Below the pieces are notes generated by a model. The model had not been told where the DNA came from, ran no database searches, and saw nothing but the letters and a program-made list of their open reading frames with translations. The translations under genes and the position numbers were made by a program. DNA of 64,000 nt from Candidatus Alistipes faecavium. Lineage in GTDB: Bacteria > Bacteroidota > Bacteroidia > Bacteroidales > Rikenellaceae. Positions within the stretch are counted from its first letter, which is position 1. Each line of letters starts with the position of its first letter. The stretch spans positions 1-64,000 of the forward strand of contig DWYP01000007.1 in the NCBI GenBank assembly GCA_019118605.1, in the 5' to 3' direction. Positions 1 through 13,712 of the stretch are shown here, piece by piece.

Positions 1-131
1 TTGATTCGCTGGGCGAGTTCCACCTCCTCCTCCACCGTGATGAGCTCCTCCTTGCCGATCTCCTGGAGATACTTGTCCAGCGAGGCGCTCTCGCGGTTGG
101 TGATGGATTTCGTAATCTTTAACTGACGCAT
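1..131 (-). CDS. rpoD: RNA polymerase primary sigma factor RpoD, N-terminal fragment
   Basis: This is the first 43 codons of the housekeeping sigma-70 factor; the gene runs off the left edge. The minus-strand frame opens at the ATG at 131 with [15 protein letters not shown] and continues into a K-Y-L-Q-E-I-G motif followed by an acidic E-E-E-V-E-L-A-Q stretch. That is the characteristic start of the short Bacteroidetes RpoD, which lacks the long region 1.1 of proteobacterial sigma-70 and begins almost directly at region 1.2. The protein directs core RNA polymerase to the TAnnTTTG promoters seen throughout this window. It lies 57 bases downstream of the HtrA gene in the same direction, so co-transcription is possible. 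No terminator is visible in that gap. Confidence 0.9.
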   Translation of the reverse strand, partial: MRQLKITKSITNRESASLDKYLQEIGKEELITVEEEVELAQRI

Positions 132-188
132 ATTAACCTAACTGTCCTTAAAAACTCCTGCACAAGGGAATCCCGCCCGACAGCCGTT

Positions 189-1676
189 TTACTCGACAAG
201 CACGTAGCTTGCCGACCGACCGTTGGGATAAATTCCGTCGATCGAACGTACCGACTCGGTCATGCGCTGCAGATCCTCGAGCGAATAGACCGGCTGGTCG
301 TTGATATGGGTAATCACGAAACCCTCCTTGACGCGGGCCCGGGCCAATACGCCCCCGGCCTTGATGCCGACAACCTGGACGCCGCCCTTGATTTCGAGCT
401 CCCGGCACAGCTTGGTTCCCGCATCGACGAATTTGCCCCCGAGCGACTCGACGACATCGACGTCCGTCTTGGCTATCAGTTCCGTTTTACCTGCCTTATT
501 ACGCAAAGTGACATCAAATTGTTTCACTTTCCCGTCTCTTTTTACCGACAATTTGACCGTATCGTTGGGTCGGTGGCGCGCAATCTCCAACTGAAGCGTC
601 GAAGGATCGGTGATTTTCACCCCGTCGACCGAGACGATCACGTCGCCCTTGCGGATCCCGGCCTCCGAAGCGGAACCGCCCTCAACCACGCTTGCCACAT
701 AGGCGCCGCCCAGTTCGTCGATGCCCAGCTCCTTGCCCTCCTCATCGAGGAAGTCCTGGTCCACGACGCGGAACTGGATGCCCAGCATCGCACGCTGCAC
801 GACTCCGAACTCCTTCAGATCGACCACGACCTTGCGCACGATCGACTCCGGAACGGCGAACGAGTAGCCCACGTAACTGCCCGTCTGCGACTTGATGAGC
901 GTATTGATGCCCACCAGCTCGCCGCGCGTGTTGACCAGCGCACCGCCCGAGTTGCCGGGGTTCACGGCCGCGTCGGTCTGGATGAACGACTCGATGCGGA
1001 AGTCATTGGGGATGGCCCCCAGCTGCCGCGCCTTGGCGCTCACGATGCCCGCCGTGATGGTCGACTGCAGGTCGAAAGGCGAACCGATGGCAAGCACCCA
1101 CTCGCCCAGTCGAAGGGCGTCGGACGACCCGAAGGCAAGAGTCGGGAGATCCTTCGCCTCGATCTTCAGCAGCGCAAGATCCGTCGCCGAATCCTTGCCG
1201 ATGAGCTTGCCGTCAAAAATCCGGCCGTCGTTGAGTTTTACGCGCAGTTTCGTCGCTCCGTCGATCACGTGGTTGTTCGTCACGATGTAGCCGTCCTCCG
1301 AGATAATCACGCCCGAACCGCCGGCACGCTGCTCCCGGTACTGCGGACGCCCGTCTCCGTAGCCGTAGTCCTGCGGAATGCCGAAGAACTCCAGGAACGG
1401 GTCATACGACCGACGTCGCGGCATCTCGATCTGCTGGATGCTCTCGATGTTGACCACCGCCTTCACGGCGTTCTCCGCCGCATAGGTCAGGTCGGGATAC
1501 TGGTCGGCCTGGTAGGAGGTGAAGTGGTTGCCCGCCTGCGGCGCGGAGTTGTGCGACACCGTGCGCTCGATATACTGTACGGGCTGCTCGCGGTGTTCCG
1601 ATACGGCCCATGCCGTAGCTCCGCCCACGGCAGCAGCCACGGCTACGAATCCTAAAAATAAAAATGCCTTTTTCAT
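189..1676 (-). CDS. htrA: Do/DegP-family periplasmic serine protease (HtrA)
   Basis: Periplasmic serine protease and chaperone that degrades misfolded envelope proteins. The 495-residue protein starts with a basic N-terminus and a hydrophobic segment (residues 4-25), an uncleaved anchor or signal peptide. The trypsin-like domain carries the complete triad: His136 in NNHVI, Asp166 in ATDLALL, and Ser243 in the GNSGG motif. Two PDZ domains follow, at about 295-395 and 405-490; the first has the GIRKGDVIVSVDG pattern typical of the family. Length is normal for Bacteroidetes DegP. It is transcribed toward rpoD. I found no clear TAnnTTTG box in the 174 bases upstream, so its promoter is unassigned. 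The metK terminator lies in that same gap and insulates it from metK. Confidence 0.95.
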   Translation of the reverse strand: MKKAFLFLGFVAVAAAVGGATAWAVSEHREQPVQYIERTVSHNSAPQAGNHFTSYQADQYPDLTYAAENAVKAVVNIESIQQIEMPRRRSYDPFLEFFGIPQDYGYGDGRPQYREQRAGGSGVIISEDGYIVTNNHVIDGATKLRVKLNDGRIFDGKLIGKDSATDLALLKIEAKDLPTLAFGSSDALRLGEWVLAIGSPFDLQSTITAGIVSAKARQLGAIPNDFRIESFIQTDAAVNPGNSGGALVNTRGELVGINTLIKSQTGSYVGYSFAVPESIVRKVVVDLKEFGVVQRAMLGIQFRVVDQDFLDEEGKELGIDELGGAYVASVVEGGSASEAGIRKGDVIVSVDGVKITDPSTLQLEIARHRPNDTVKLSVKRDGKVKQFDVTLRNKAGKTELIAKTDVDVVESLGGKFVDAGTKLCRELEIKGGVQVVGIKAGGVLARARVKEGFVITHINDQPVYSLEDLQRMTESVRSIDGIYPNGRSASYVLVE

Positions 1677-1797
1677 ACTCTTACAAAAAATTGGTTCTTG
1701 TTATCATACGGAGGCAATTTCCTTTACATAGGCGTTCAATTTTTACTCTTTTGTGGGACAAACGGGCAAGATTCCGCAGTTAGTATGTCGCATGAAC

Positions 1798-1829
1798 AAA
1801 AAATCGGAACCCCCGCGCCGGAGGTTCCG
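1798..1829 (-). terminator. Intrinsic terminator of metK
   Basis: Read on the minus strand, CGGAACC (1823-1829) and GGTTCCG (1805-1811) form a 7-bp stem around an 11-base GC-rich loop. A run of T residues follows (1798-1803). It lies about 20 bases past the metK stop codon. Confidence 0.8.
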
Positions 1830-1850
1830 AATCCCTTGCCGACGGCGGGA

Positions 1851-3155
1851 CTACAGCCCGAACTCCCGGCGGATCGCATCCACGGCATCGAGCTTCTCCC
1901 ATCCGAAAAACTCGATCTCGCGCTCCACCTCGCGGCCGTTCTCCCAGAGTTTCTCGACCTTCGTGTAGGGGCGGTTGCCGAAATGCCCGTACGATGCCGT
2001 GGCCTCGAAAATCGGGTTCTTCAGCCCGAAGCGCTTCACGATGGCCGCGGGACGCAGGTCGAAGAGCCGTCCGATACGCCGGGCGATCTCCCCGTCGGTC
2101 ATTCCCTCGAGGGCCTTCGGACGCGGCGAGCGGTAGGTGTCGACGTAGATCGACAGCGGCTCGGCGATGCCGATGGCGTAGCTCAGCTCCACGAGCACCT
2201 GCTCGGCGACGCCCGCCGCCACGAGGTTCTTGGCGATGTGCCGCGCGGCGTAGGCGGCCGAACGGTCGACCTTCGAGGAGTCCTTCCCCGAGAAGGCGCC
2301 GCCTCCGTGGGCGCCGCGTCCTCCGTAGGTGTCGACGATGATCTTCCGGCCCGTGAGGCCCGTATCCCCGTGGGGGCCGCCGATGACGAACTTGCCCGTG
2401 GGGTTCACGTGCAGGATGTAGTCGTCGCCGATCAGCTCCGCGAGCTTGTCCCCGGCACGCTCCAGGCGCGCCTTCACCCGCGGGATGAGGATCGTGCGCA
2501 CGTCCTCGCGGATGCGCTCCTGCATCTGCCGCTCGGCCTCCTTCTCGCTCAGGCCCCCGCCCGGGCGGATGAACTCGTCGTGCTGCGTCGACACCACGAT
2601 CGTGTGCACGCGCAGCGGGCGGTTCGTCTGCTCGTCGTATTCAATCGTCACCTGCGACTTCGAGTCGGGGCGCAGGTAGGTCATCTCCTTCCCTTCGCGC
2701 CGGATCACGGCAAGCTCCTTGAGGATCACGTGCGAGAGAATCAGCGTCGCGGGCATCATCTCCCGCGTCTCGTTGCAGGCGTACCCGAACATGATGCCCT
2801 GGTCGCCGGCGCCCTGCAGCTCCTCCTCCTCGCGTACGACACCCTGGTTGATGTCGGACGACTGCTCGTGGATGGCCGAAAGAATACCGCACGAGTTGCA
2901 GTCGAACTGGTATTCGCTCTTGGTGTAGCCGATGCGCTCGATCACCCGGCGCGCTACGCCCTGGACGTCGACATAGGCCTCCGAACGCACCTCGCCCGCA
3001 ACGACCACGAGTCCCGTGGTGCAGAGCGTCTCGCAGGCGACTTTCGAGTTGGCGTCGTGGCGCAGGAATTCGTCGAGAATGGCGTCGGAAATCTGATCCG
3101 AAACTTTATCGGGGTGCCCTTCGGACACCGACTCCGATGTAAATAAAAAACCCAT
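1851..3155 (-). CDS. metK: S-adenosylmethionine synthetase
   Basis: Makes S-adenosylmethionine from methionine and ATP in the cytoplasm. The 434-residue protein has the family landmarks in order: GHPDK at 13-17 (His14 acts in triphosphate chemistry), the GAGDQG signature at 115-120, and the glycine-rich GGGAFSGKD phosphate loop at 284-292. Length is slightly above the roughly 385 residues of the E. coli enzyme and typical for Bacteroidetes, with an insertion near 145-185. The ATG at 3155 gives a protein starting [17 protein letters not shown], the expected N-terminus. metH and metF, which regenerate methionine, are encoded 7 kb away on the opposite strand. It has its own promoter (3299-3328) and terminator (1798-1829), so it is probably monocistronic with a leader of about 135 bases. 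Confidence 0.97.
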   Translation of the reverse strand: MGFLFTSESVSEGHPDKVSDQISDAILDEFLRHDANSKVACETLCTTGLVVVAGEVRSEAYVDVQGVARRVIERIGYTKSEYQFDCNSCGILSAIHEQSSDINQGVVREEEELQGAGDQGIMFGYACNETREMMPATLILSHVILKELAVIRREGKEMTYLRPDSKSQVTIEYDEQTNRPLRVHTIVVSTQHDEFIRPGGGLSEKEAERQMQERIREDVRTILIPRVKARLERAGDKLAELIGDDYILHVNPTGKFVIGGPHGDTGLTGRKIIVDTYGGRGAHGGGAFSGKDSSKVDRSAAYAARHIAKNLVAAGVAEQVLVELSYAIGIAEPLSIYVDTYRSPRPKALEGMTDGEIARRIGRLFDLRPAAIVKRFGLKNPIFEATASYGHFGNRPYTKVEKLWENGREVEREIEFFGWEKLDAVDAIRREFGL

Positions 3156-3298
3156 TTTGATCCGTTTTTTAAGGTTAAACGTCTGAAAATGGGAAAAATT
3201 GGCTGTTGGAATAAAAAACGTGCTGTTTTAGCGATTTTTTATTGTGGTTTGCAATCAGTCAAATCTTTCCACATTCCCCCGCGTGACAGACGGGGTTG

Positions 3299-3328
3299 CA
3301 AAGATAGGAAGAAAAAACGGATTGCAAA
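3299..3328 (-). promoter_or_regulatory. Promoter of metK
   Basis: The minus strand reads TTTG (3325-3328), an 18-base spacer, then TATCTTTG (3299-3306), the Bacteroidetes -33/-7 arrangement. Transcription would start near 3292-3295, giving a leader of roughly 135 bases. The leader begins with a small GC hairpin, CCCCG...CGGGG, at about 3278-3296. No recognised SAM riboswitch core is visible in it. Confidence 0.75.
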
Positions 3329-3403
3329 CGGATTCGGGGAAAATTTTTTCTCCCGGGTGTTTTCGCGGCGTGCAAATCCCACATGCCGCTCCCATTATAT
3401 ATA

Positions 3404-3436
3404 AGGAGTGCGGAACCCTTGCGGCTCCGCACTCCT
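3404..3436 (-). terminator. Probable terminator of tkt
   Basis: Perfect 11-bp inverted repeat: AGGAGTGCGGA (3404-3414) and TCCGCACTCCT (3426-3436) around an 11-base loop. On the minus strand it is followed by a T/A-rich TATATATAAT tract rather than a pure T run. It begins about 45 bases past the tkt stop codon. The rest of the 3156-3481 gap holds only the metK promoter and leader. Confidence 0.65.
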
Positions 3437-3481
3437 GCAACAGATGCGTTCCGGCTGGAAGAATCCGACCCCGGCACCGTC

Positions 3482-5515
3482 CTATTTCTCCAACAGTTTC
3501 TTCACCTCGGCGGCGACGGTGGCACCATTATACCCGAACTTCTCGTCGAGTACCTTGAAGGGCGCCGAGTAGCCGAAATGATCCAGTCCGTGGATCATGC
3601 CCTTCTCGCCCACGAGTCCCAGCAGGTTCACCGGAAGGCCCGACGTCATGCCGTAGCGCGGAATCCCCGCAGGCAGGACGCTCTCCTGGTACGAACGCGG
3701 CTGGTCGCGGAACAGCCCCTCGCTCGGAACGCTCACCACACGTACGGCGATGCCCTCGGAGACCAGCTGTCCGGCCCCTTCGACAAGGGTCGAGACCTCC
3801 GAGCCCGAAGCGATCAGCACGGCGGCGGGTTTCGCGGCGTCCATCACCACGTAACCGCCCTTGACGGCCTGCAGCGCCTCCTCGCGGCGGCTCGTCCGCA
3901 GCGCCGGGAGCGTCCGCACGTTCTGGCGCGAGAGAACCAGCGCCACGGGACGCTGCTCCTCGAGGGCCAGCTTCCATGCGGCGACCGTCTCGTCGCCGTC
4001 GGCCGGGCGCAGCACGACCATCGAGCGTTCGCCCCGGTGGTTGCGGAGGTGTTCCATCAGGCGGATCTGCGCCTCATGCTCCACGGGCTGGTGCGTCGGG
4101 CCGTCCTCGCCTACGCGGAACGAGTCGTGCGTCCAGACATAGACCACGTGCAGGCGCATCAGCGCCGAAAGGCGCACGGCCGGCTTCATGTAGTCCGAGA
4201 AGACGAAGAAGGTGCCGCACACGGGAATCACGCCCCCGTGCAGGGCCATGCCGTTCATCACGCAGGCCATCGTCAGCTCCGAGACCCCGGCCTGGAAGAA
4301 GCGGCCCGAGAAGTCGCCCCGCGTGAAGGCCTTCGTCTTCTTGAGGAATCCGTCGGTCTTGTCCGAGTTCGAAAGGTCGGCCGAGGAGACGATCATGTTC
4401 TCGACCTTTTCGGCATAGAGCCCCAATACGGCCGACGAGGCTGCACGCGTGGCCACGTCCGCCTTCACCTCGATCGACTTGTAGTCGATGTCGGGCAGCT
4501 TGCCCGAGAGGAATCCGTCGAGTTTGATGGCAAGATCCTTGTGCTCCGAGCGCCACGTCTTCTCCACGGCGGCGCGCTCGGCGGCCCAGGCCCGCAGCGC
4601 CTCGCGGCGCGCAGCGAAGACCTCGCGGCTCTCCTCGAAGACGGCGAACGGCTGTTCCGGATCCCCGCCCAGGTTGCGCACCGTGGCGGCGAGGTCGGCA
4701 CCGGCCCCCGACAGGGGCTGTCCGTGTGTCGAGACCTTGCCCTCGAAGCTCTCGCCCGAGGCGCCCCGCGCGCCCTTGGCCATCGTCGTATGTCCGATAA
4801 TCAGCGTCGGACGCTCCGTCTCGCCCTGTGCAGCGGTCAGCGCCCCGCGGATCTCGTCGATGTTGTTCCCGTCGATCGACAGGACGTTCCAGCCCCATGC
4901 CTCGTACTTCATCGCCACGTTCTCCGTGTCCACCTCGTCGACCCGCGTCGAGAGCTGCACGTTGTTGGCGTCGTAGTACATGATAAGATTCGAAAGCCCG
5001 AGATGCCCGGCAATACGGCCCACACCCTGCGAGATCTCCTCCTGAACGGCGCCGTCGGAGATGAAGGCGTAGGTCTTGTGCGCCATCCACTCGCCGAAGC
5101 GCGCCACCAGGAAGCGTTCGGCAATGGCCGCGCCCAAAGCCATGGCATGCCCCTGCCCGAGCGGCCCGGAGGTGTTCTCCACGCCCCGCAGCACATCCAC
5201 CTCCGGATGGCCCGGCGTCACGCTCCCCCACTGGCGCAGCGACTGCAGGTCCTCGGCCGTGTAGTATCCGGCCAGCGACAGCACCGAGTAGAGCATCGGC
5301 GACATGTGCCCTGGATCGAGGAACATCCGGTCGCGGAACGGATAATCCATCCGGTCGGGATCGTATCGCAGGAACTCGGCATACAGCACCGTGATGAAAT
5401 CCGCGCCGCCCATCGCGCCGCCCGGGTGCCCCGATTTTGCCTTTTCGACCATGGCGGCCGACAGAATGCGCACATTGTCGGCCACACGGCTCAGTTTCGA
5501 ATTTGTTGCAGACAT
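3482..5515 (-). CDS. tkt: Transketolase
   Basis: Thiamine-diphosphate enzyme that moves two-carbon units between sugar phosphates in the non-oxidative pentose phosphate pathway. The 677-residue protein is full length. The N-terminal half has GHPGGAMGG at 29-37 and the cofactor motif with SDG at 153-155 followed by N-N at about 184-185. The middle domain carries the GEDGPTHQPVE motif that contacts ThDP and substrate. The C-terminal domain ends with HGLDHFGYSAP, typical of family members. The start at 5515 (MSATNSKLSR) lies 60 bases below a complete promoter. It is flanked by its own promoter and terminator, so it is likely a single-gene unit between clpX and metK. Confidence 0.96.
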   Translation of the reverse strand: MSATNSKLSRVADNVRILSAAMVEKAKSGHPGGAMGGADFITVLYAEFLRYDPDRMDYPFRDRMFLDPGHMSPMLYSVLSLAGYYTAEDLQSLRQWGSVTPGHPEVDVLRGVENTSGPLGQGHAMALGAAIAERFLVARFGEWMAHKTYAFISDGAVQEEISQGVGRIAGHLGLSNLIMYYDANNVQLSTRVDEVDTENVAMKYEAWGWNVLSIDGNNIDEIRGALTAAQGETERPTLIIGHTTMAKGARGASGESFEGKVSTHGQPLSGAGADLAATVRNLGGDPEQPFAVFEESREVFAARREALRAWAAERAAVEKTWRSEHKDLAIKLDGFLSGKLPDIDYKSIEVKADVATRAASSAVLGLYAEKVENMIVSSADLSNSDKTDGFLKKTKAFTRGDFSGRFFQAGVSELTMACVMNGMALHGGVIPVCGTFFVFSDYMKPAVRLSALMRLHVVYVWTHDSFRVGEDGPTHQPVEHEAQIRLMEHLRNHRGERSMVVLRPADGDETVAAWKLALEEQRPVALVLSRQNVRTLPALRTSRREEALQAVKGGYVVMDAAKPAAVLIASGSEVSTLVEGAGQLVSEGIAVRVVSVPSEGLFRDQPRSYQESVLPAGIPRYGMTSGLPVNLLGLVGEKGMIHGLDHFGYSAPFKVLDEKFGYNGATVAAEVKKLLEK

Positions 5516-5575
5516 ATAGAGTTAGTATTTGAACAGGTTCGTCTCCCGGACGGGCCCTGCGGCCCGTACCTCATA

Positions 5576-5607
5576 CAAAGATAGTGAAAGCCGAGAGCAG
5601 AGACAAA
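5576..5607 (-). promoter_or_regulatory. Promoter of tkt
   Basis: The minus strand shows TTTG (5604-5607), a 20-base spacer and TATCTTTG (5576-5583), a textbook Bacteroidetes promoter. A GC-rich hairpin lies in the leader (ACGGGCC...GGCCCGT, about 5550-5567). A second isolated TATCTTTG on the same strand at 5667-5674 could be an additional upstream start, but it has no matching -33 element. Confidence 0.85.
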
Positions 5608-5684
5608 TAAAAAATGGAATTTTCGGAATTTGGCTATGCCGAGGCGCATTCTATCTAAGACGAAGTCAAAGATAGGAAAAATTT

Positions 5685-6972
<1,288 letters not shown>

Positions 6973-6992
<20 letters not shown>

Positions 6993-7668
6993 AGGTTTTC
7001 TTCTCGCGTTTGGTCAGCACTTCGTCGATCAGTCCGTAATCCCGGGCTTCGCGCGCCGAGAGCCAGTAGTCCCGGTCGGCGTCCTTCTCGATCTTGCGGA
7101 TCGGGACTCCCGAATGGGCGGACAGGATCTCATACAGTTCGCGTTTGGTCTTCATGATCTCCCGGGCCGTGATCTCGATGTCCGACGCCTGACCCTGGGC
7201 GCCGCCCAGCGGCTGGTGGATCATCACCCGCGAATGGGGCAGCGCCGAGCGTTTGCCCTTAGCCCCGGCCGTGAGCAGCACGGCGCCCATCGACGCCGCA
7301 AGGCCCGTGCAGATGGTCGCCACGTCGCAACCCACGAGCTGCATCGTGTCGTAGATCCCCAGCCCGGCCGAGACCGATCCCCCGGGGGAGTTGATGTAGA
7401 TCTGGATGTCCTTCTCCGGGTCGACCGACTCGAGGAAGAGCAGCTGCGCCTGGATGATGTTCGCGGCATCGTCGTAGATCGGAGCCCCGAGGAAGATGAT
7501 GCGGTCCATCATCAGGCGCGAGAAGACGTCCATCGCGGCGACGTTCAGCTGCCGCTCCTCGATGATCGTCGGCGAAACGTAGGCTGCGCTCACGGACTGG
7601 AAGTCGTGCAGTTTCAGCGAGCTGATGCCCCGGTGCAACCGGGCGTATTTTTCAAATTCGGATGCCAT
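6973..7668 (-). CDS. clpP: ATP-dependent Clp protease proteolytic subunit ClpP
   Basis: Serine protease subunit that forms the degradation chamber for ClpX. Starting at the ATG at 7668 ([14 protein letters not shown]) the protein is 231 residues. The catalytic Ser126 lies in [10 protein letters not shown], His151 in MIHQPLGG, and Asp200 in the ADRDYWL segment. An upstream in-frame ATG at 7707 would place the first 13 codons against the trigger-factor terminator hairpin and add sequence unlike the family, so I prefer 7668. It overlaps clpX by 20 bases and lies 86 bases below tig, in the conserved order tig-clpP-clpX. Confidence 0.95.
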
Positions 7669-7689
7669 ATCGCAAGCAGGTTTTCTGTC

Positions 7690-7727
7690 AAAAAAAGGAC
7701 TTTGCAAACATCACGCCTGCAAAGTCC
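7690..7727 (-). terminator. Intrinsic terminator between tig and clpP
   Basis: On the minus strand GGACTTTGCA (7718-7727) pairs with TGCAAAGTCC (7697-7706) around an 11-base loop, followed by seven T residues (7690-7696). This is a strong rho-independent terminator for tig. Its first base touches the TAACTTTG box at 7727-7734 that may drive clpP. Confidence 0.85.
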
Positions 7728-7734
7728 AAAGTTA
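7727..7734 (-). promoter_or_regulatory. Possible -7 element for clpPX
   Basis: TAACTTTG on the minus strand matches the TAnnTTTG consensus. It overlaps the start of the tig terminator stem and has no clear -33 TTG at the expected distance. If used, transcription would begin inside the terminator stem, so the clpPX message would carry only a broken hairpin. Confidence 0.4.
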
Positions 7735-7754
7735 ACGTTTTCCGGAAAAATCTC

Positions 7755-9080
7755 CTACAGTTCCTTGGCCAATTTGGCGAAATCGTCGGCCGAAACGGCT
7801 TTCTCCGAGACCTTGATCTTCGAACGGACGGCGTCGACCACCTTCGTCTCGAAGAGTTTCTCGTAGATTTTCTGACCCTGGTCCTTGTCGGCAAGGATCT
7901 TCTCGGCGTAGCCGTTCAGCATGTCGTCCGGAGCCGAAGGCATGCCGTACTGTGCGAACTGCGCGGCGGCAAGCGCCTTGGCCTCGGCAAGCGCCTCCTC
8001 CTTCGTTACGGAGAGGTTGTCCGTCTTGACGAAGTGCTTCTGAAGGTAGTTCCACGTGAACATCTTCAGGAACTGGTCGAAGTCCTTCTCGATCTCCTCC
8101 ATCGTGAACTTGCCCTCGTTGATCGTGTAGAGCCACCGCTTGAGGAACGCCTCGGGCATCTTCAGCGCGGCCTTCTTGACGATGTAGTCGCGGACCTGCA
8201 GCGTGAAGAGGTAGTCGCTCTCGCGGCGAAGCTCGCTCTCGATCTGCGCGTCGATGAACTTCTCGAACTCCTCGGCGCTCTTGACGTTGCCCTCCGGGAA
8301 GGCCATCTTGAAGAACTCCTCGTTCAGCTCCGGCTCGGCGAACTTGCGGATCTTGGTGATCTCCAGCTCGAACTCCGGCTTGATGCCCTCCAGCTCGTGC
8401 TCCTTGACCTGCAGGCACGCGGCGCGCTGCGCGGGGTTCTTGTAGAGCTCGTTGATGTTCACCTGCATCTTGTCGCCGACCTTCTTGCCCAGGAACGGCT
8501 TGCGCTCCTCCTCCGACATGGAGATCAGCCCCACGTAGGCGTCGGCGACGTTCATCTCGCCGTTGTCGAGCGTCACGGTCAGCGCCTCGTCCGAGGCAAC
8601 CTCCCCGGCGTCCACCAGGCGTCCGTAGCGGCGCAGGTAGTTCGCGCGGTAGTCGTCGTGCATCTTCTTGTCGACCTTGATCTTATGGTAGGTGAGCTTA
8701 TCCTTGTCCGAGAGCTCCAGCTTGATCTCCGGGGCCTCGCCGATCTCGAAGACGAACTCGAACTCCGTGTTGTTGTCGAAGTCGAAGGCGCCCTGCTCCT
8801 CCGAGGGAATCACATCCCCGAGGTAGTCGATACCCTCCTTCTGGAGGTACTCGAAGGCGGCGTTCGACGCCTTGCGGTACGACTGCTCGGCAACCACTCC
8901 CTTGCCGTACATCTTGCGGATGATGCCCATGGGCACCATGCCCGGACGGAATCCCGGGATGTTGGCCTTGCGCTTGTACTCGCGCAGCGACTTCTCGACC
9001 TCCTGACCGTAGTCCGCCTCGCCGACGGTAACTCGGATCAGCGAGTTGTTCTCTTCGCGTTGTTCTCTTACGATGTTCAT
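7755..9080 (-). CDS. tig: Trigger factor (ribosome-associated chaperone and prolyl isomerase)
   Basis: Binds nascent chains at the ribosome exit tunnel. The 441-residue protein has the N-terminal ribosome-binding domain with the GFRPGMVP signature (about residues 43-50; the loop that contacts ribosomal protein uL23), a divergent FKBP-like domain in the middle (about 150-230), and a helical C-terminal domain from about 265. Length matches other Bacteroidetes trigger factors. The ATG at 9080 gives MNIVREQREENN, the usual start. It has its own promoter (9133-9164) and a strong terminator, so the downstream clpPX pair is probably expressed separately. Confidence 0.95.
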   Translation of the reverse strand: MNIVREQREENNSLIRVTVGEADYGQEVEKSLREYKRKANIPGFRPGMVPMGIIRKMYGKGVVAEQSYRKASNAAFEYLQKEGIDYLGDVIPSEEQGAFDFDNNTEFEFVFEIGEAPEIKLELSDKDKLTYHKIKVDKKMHDDYRANYLRRYGRLVDAGEVASDEALTVTLDNGEMNVADAYVGLISMSEEERKPFLGKKVGDKMQVNINELYKNPAQRAACLQVKEHELEGIKPEFELEITKIRKFAEPELNEEFFKMAFPEGNVKSAEEFEKFIDAQIESELRRESDYLFTLQVRDYIVKKAALKMPEAFLKRWLYTINEGKFTMEEIEKDFDQFLKMFTWNYLQKHFVKTDNLSVTKEEALAEAKALAAAQFAQYGMPSAPDDMLNGYAEKILADKDQGQKIYEKLFETKVVDAVRSKIKVSEKAVSADDFAKLAKEL

Positions 9081-9132
9081 AATGAATGGATTATATCTGT
9101 TATTCTTCGTTTCGCGCCTCGGAATCGGGAGG

Positions 9133-9164
9133 CAAAGATACGAATTTTTTCCGTTCCCGGCAAC
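9133..9164 (-). promoter_or_regulatory. Promoter of tig
   Basis: The minus strand reads GTTG (9161-9164), a 20-base spacer and TATCTTTG (9133-9140). The predicted start lies about 45 bases above the tig ATG. Confidence 0.85.
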
Positions 9165-9212
9165 AGAAACTCTTATAATATAATGAAATTATGATTTGTG
9201 ATTTGCTTTTCG

Positions 9213-9220
9213 TAACTTTG
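9213..9220 (+). promoter_or_regulatory. -7 element of the glutaminyl cyclase-metH operon
   Basis: TAACTTTG fits TAnnTTTG. It ends exactly six bases before the ATG at 9227, so the transcript would have essentially no leader. The -33 region has no TTG at the expected spacing. Confidence 0.65.
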
Positions 9221-9226
9221 CAGGCT

Positions 9227-10062
9227 ATGTTCACCCGAAAGATGATACGCACAACGATCCTTCTGCTCGCCGCCGCGCTGTCGGCCGGCTGCGGAAACCA
9301 CGCGGCACGCAGTCAGAAAAGGGTCTCGGCCTCCCGCTCCGCCCAGACCGCCGCAACGGTCACGCCGAAGAGCTACACCTACCGCGTCAGGAACGCCTAT
9401 CCCCATGCGACAACCTCCTACACGCAGGGGCTGCTCTGGCACGACGGACAGTTGTGGGAAGGAACCGGACAGTACGGGAAATCGGTCATCCAGACCCTCG
9501 ACCTCGCCTCGGGACGCACGCACAAGCTGGCGGAACTCCCCCGCTCGGAGTTCGGAGAGGGCATCGCCATCGTCGGCGGGGAGCTCTTCCAGCTCACGTG
9601 GCTCTCGAACACGGCACACGTATACCGCCTCGCGGAAGGACGCCTGGAAAAAATCCGCGAACACCGCTATGCGGGCGAGGGGTGGGGGCTGACAACCGAC
9701 GGCGAAAAGCTCTACTTCTCGGACGGTTCCTCCGACCTGCTGGCGCTCGACCCCGCGACGTTCCGCCGCGAACGCCGCATCACGGTCACCTGCGAAGGAG
9801 CTCCCGTGGAGTACCTCAACGAGCTGGAGTGGATCGACGGACGCATCTGGGCAAACGTCTACACCACGAACCAGATCGTCATCATCAACCCTGCGACGGG
9901 CGTCGTCGAAGGGATCGTCGACCTCTCGGGCATCCTCCCCGCGGAGGAGGTCTCCGCAGAGACCGACGTGCTGAACGGCATCGCCTGGGATCCCGACACG
10001 CGGAGAATCTTCGTCACCGGAAAGAACTGGAGCAAACTCTTTGAAATCGAACTCATCGAACA

Positions 10063-10066
<4 letters not shown>
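9227..10066 (+). CDS. Glutaminyl-peptide cyclotransferase (type I, beta-propeller), lipoprotein
   Basis: Predicted to convert N-terminal glutamine of exported proteins to pyroglutamate in the cell envelope. The product is 279 residues from 9227. It has a signal-peptidase II signal ending LSAGC (Cys22) and then the Glu_cyclase_2 family pattern: YTQGLLWHDG, EGTGQYGKS, GEGWGL, YLNELEWIDG, VLNGIAWDP and FVTGKNW near the C-terminus. This family folds as a five-bladed propeller related to the plant enzyme. An in-frame ATG at 9191 is rejected because it lies upstream of the -7 box at 9213-9220. The ATG at 9242 is a fallback that still keeps the signal. The stop codon overlaps the metH start (ATGA), implying coupling to metH. 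Family assignment is firm; substrates are inferred. Confidence 0.85.
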
Positions 10067-13704
<3,638 letters not shown>

Positions 13705-13712
13705 GACTCAAT

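Noticed and set aside
3156..3298. SAM riboswitch before metK
   Set aside because: I could not find a SAM-I or SAM-II type core arrangement. Only a simple hairpin and a long leader are visible.
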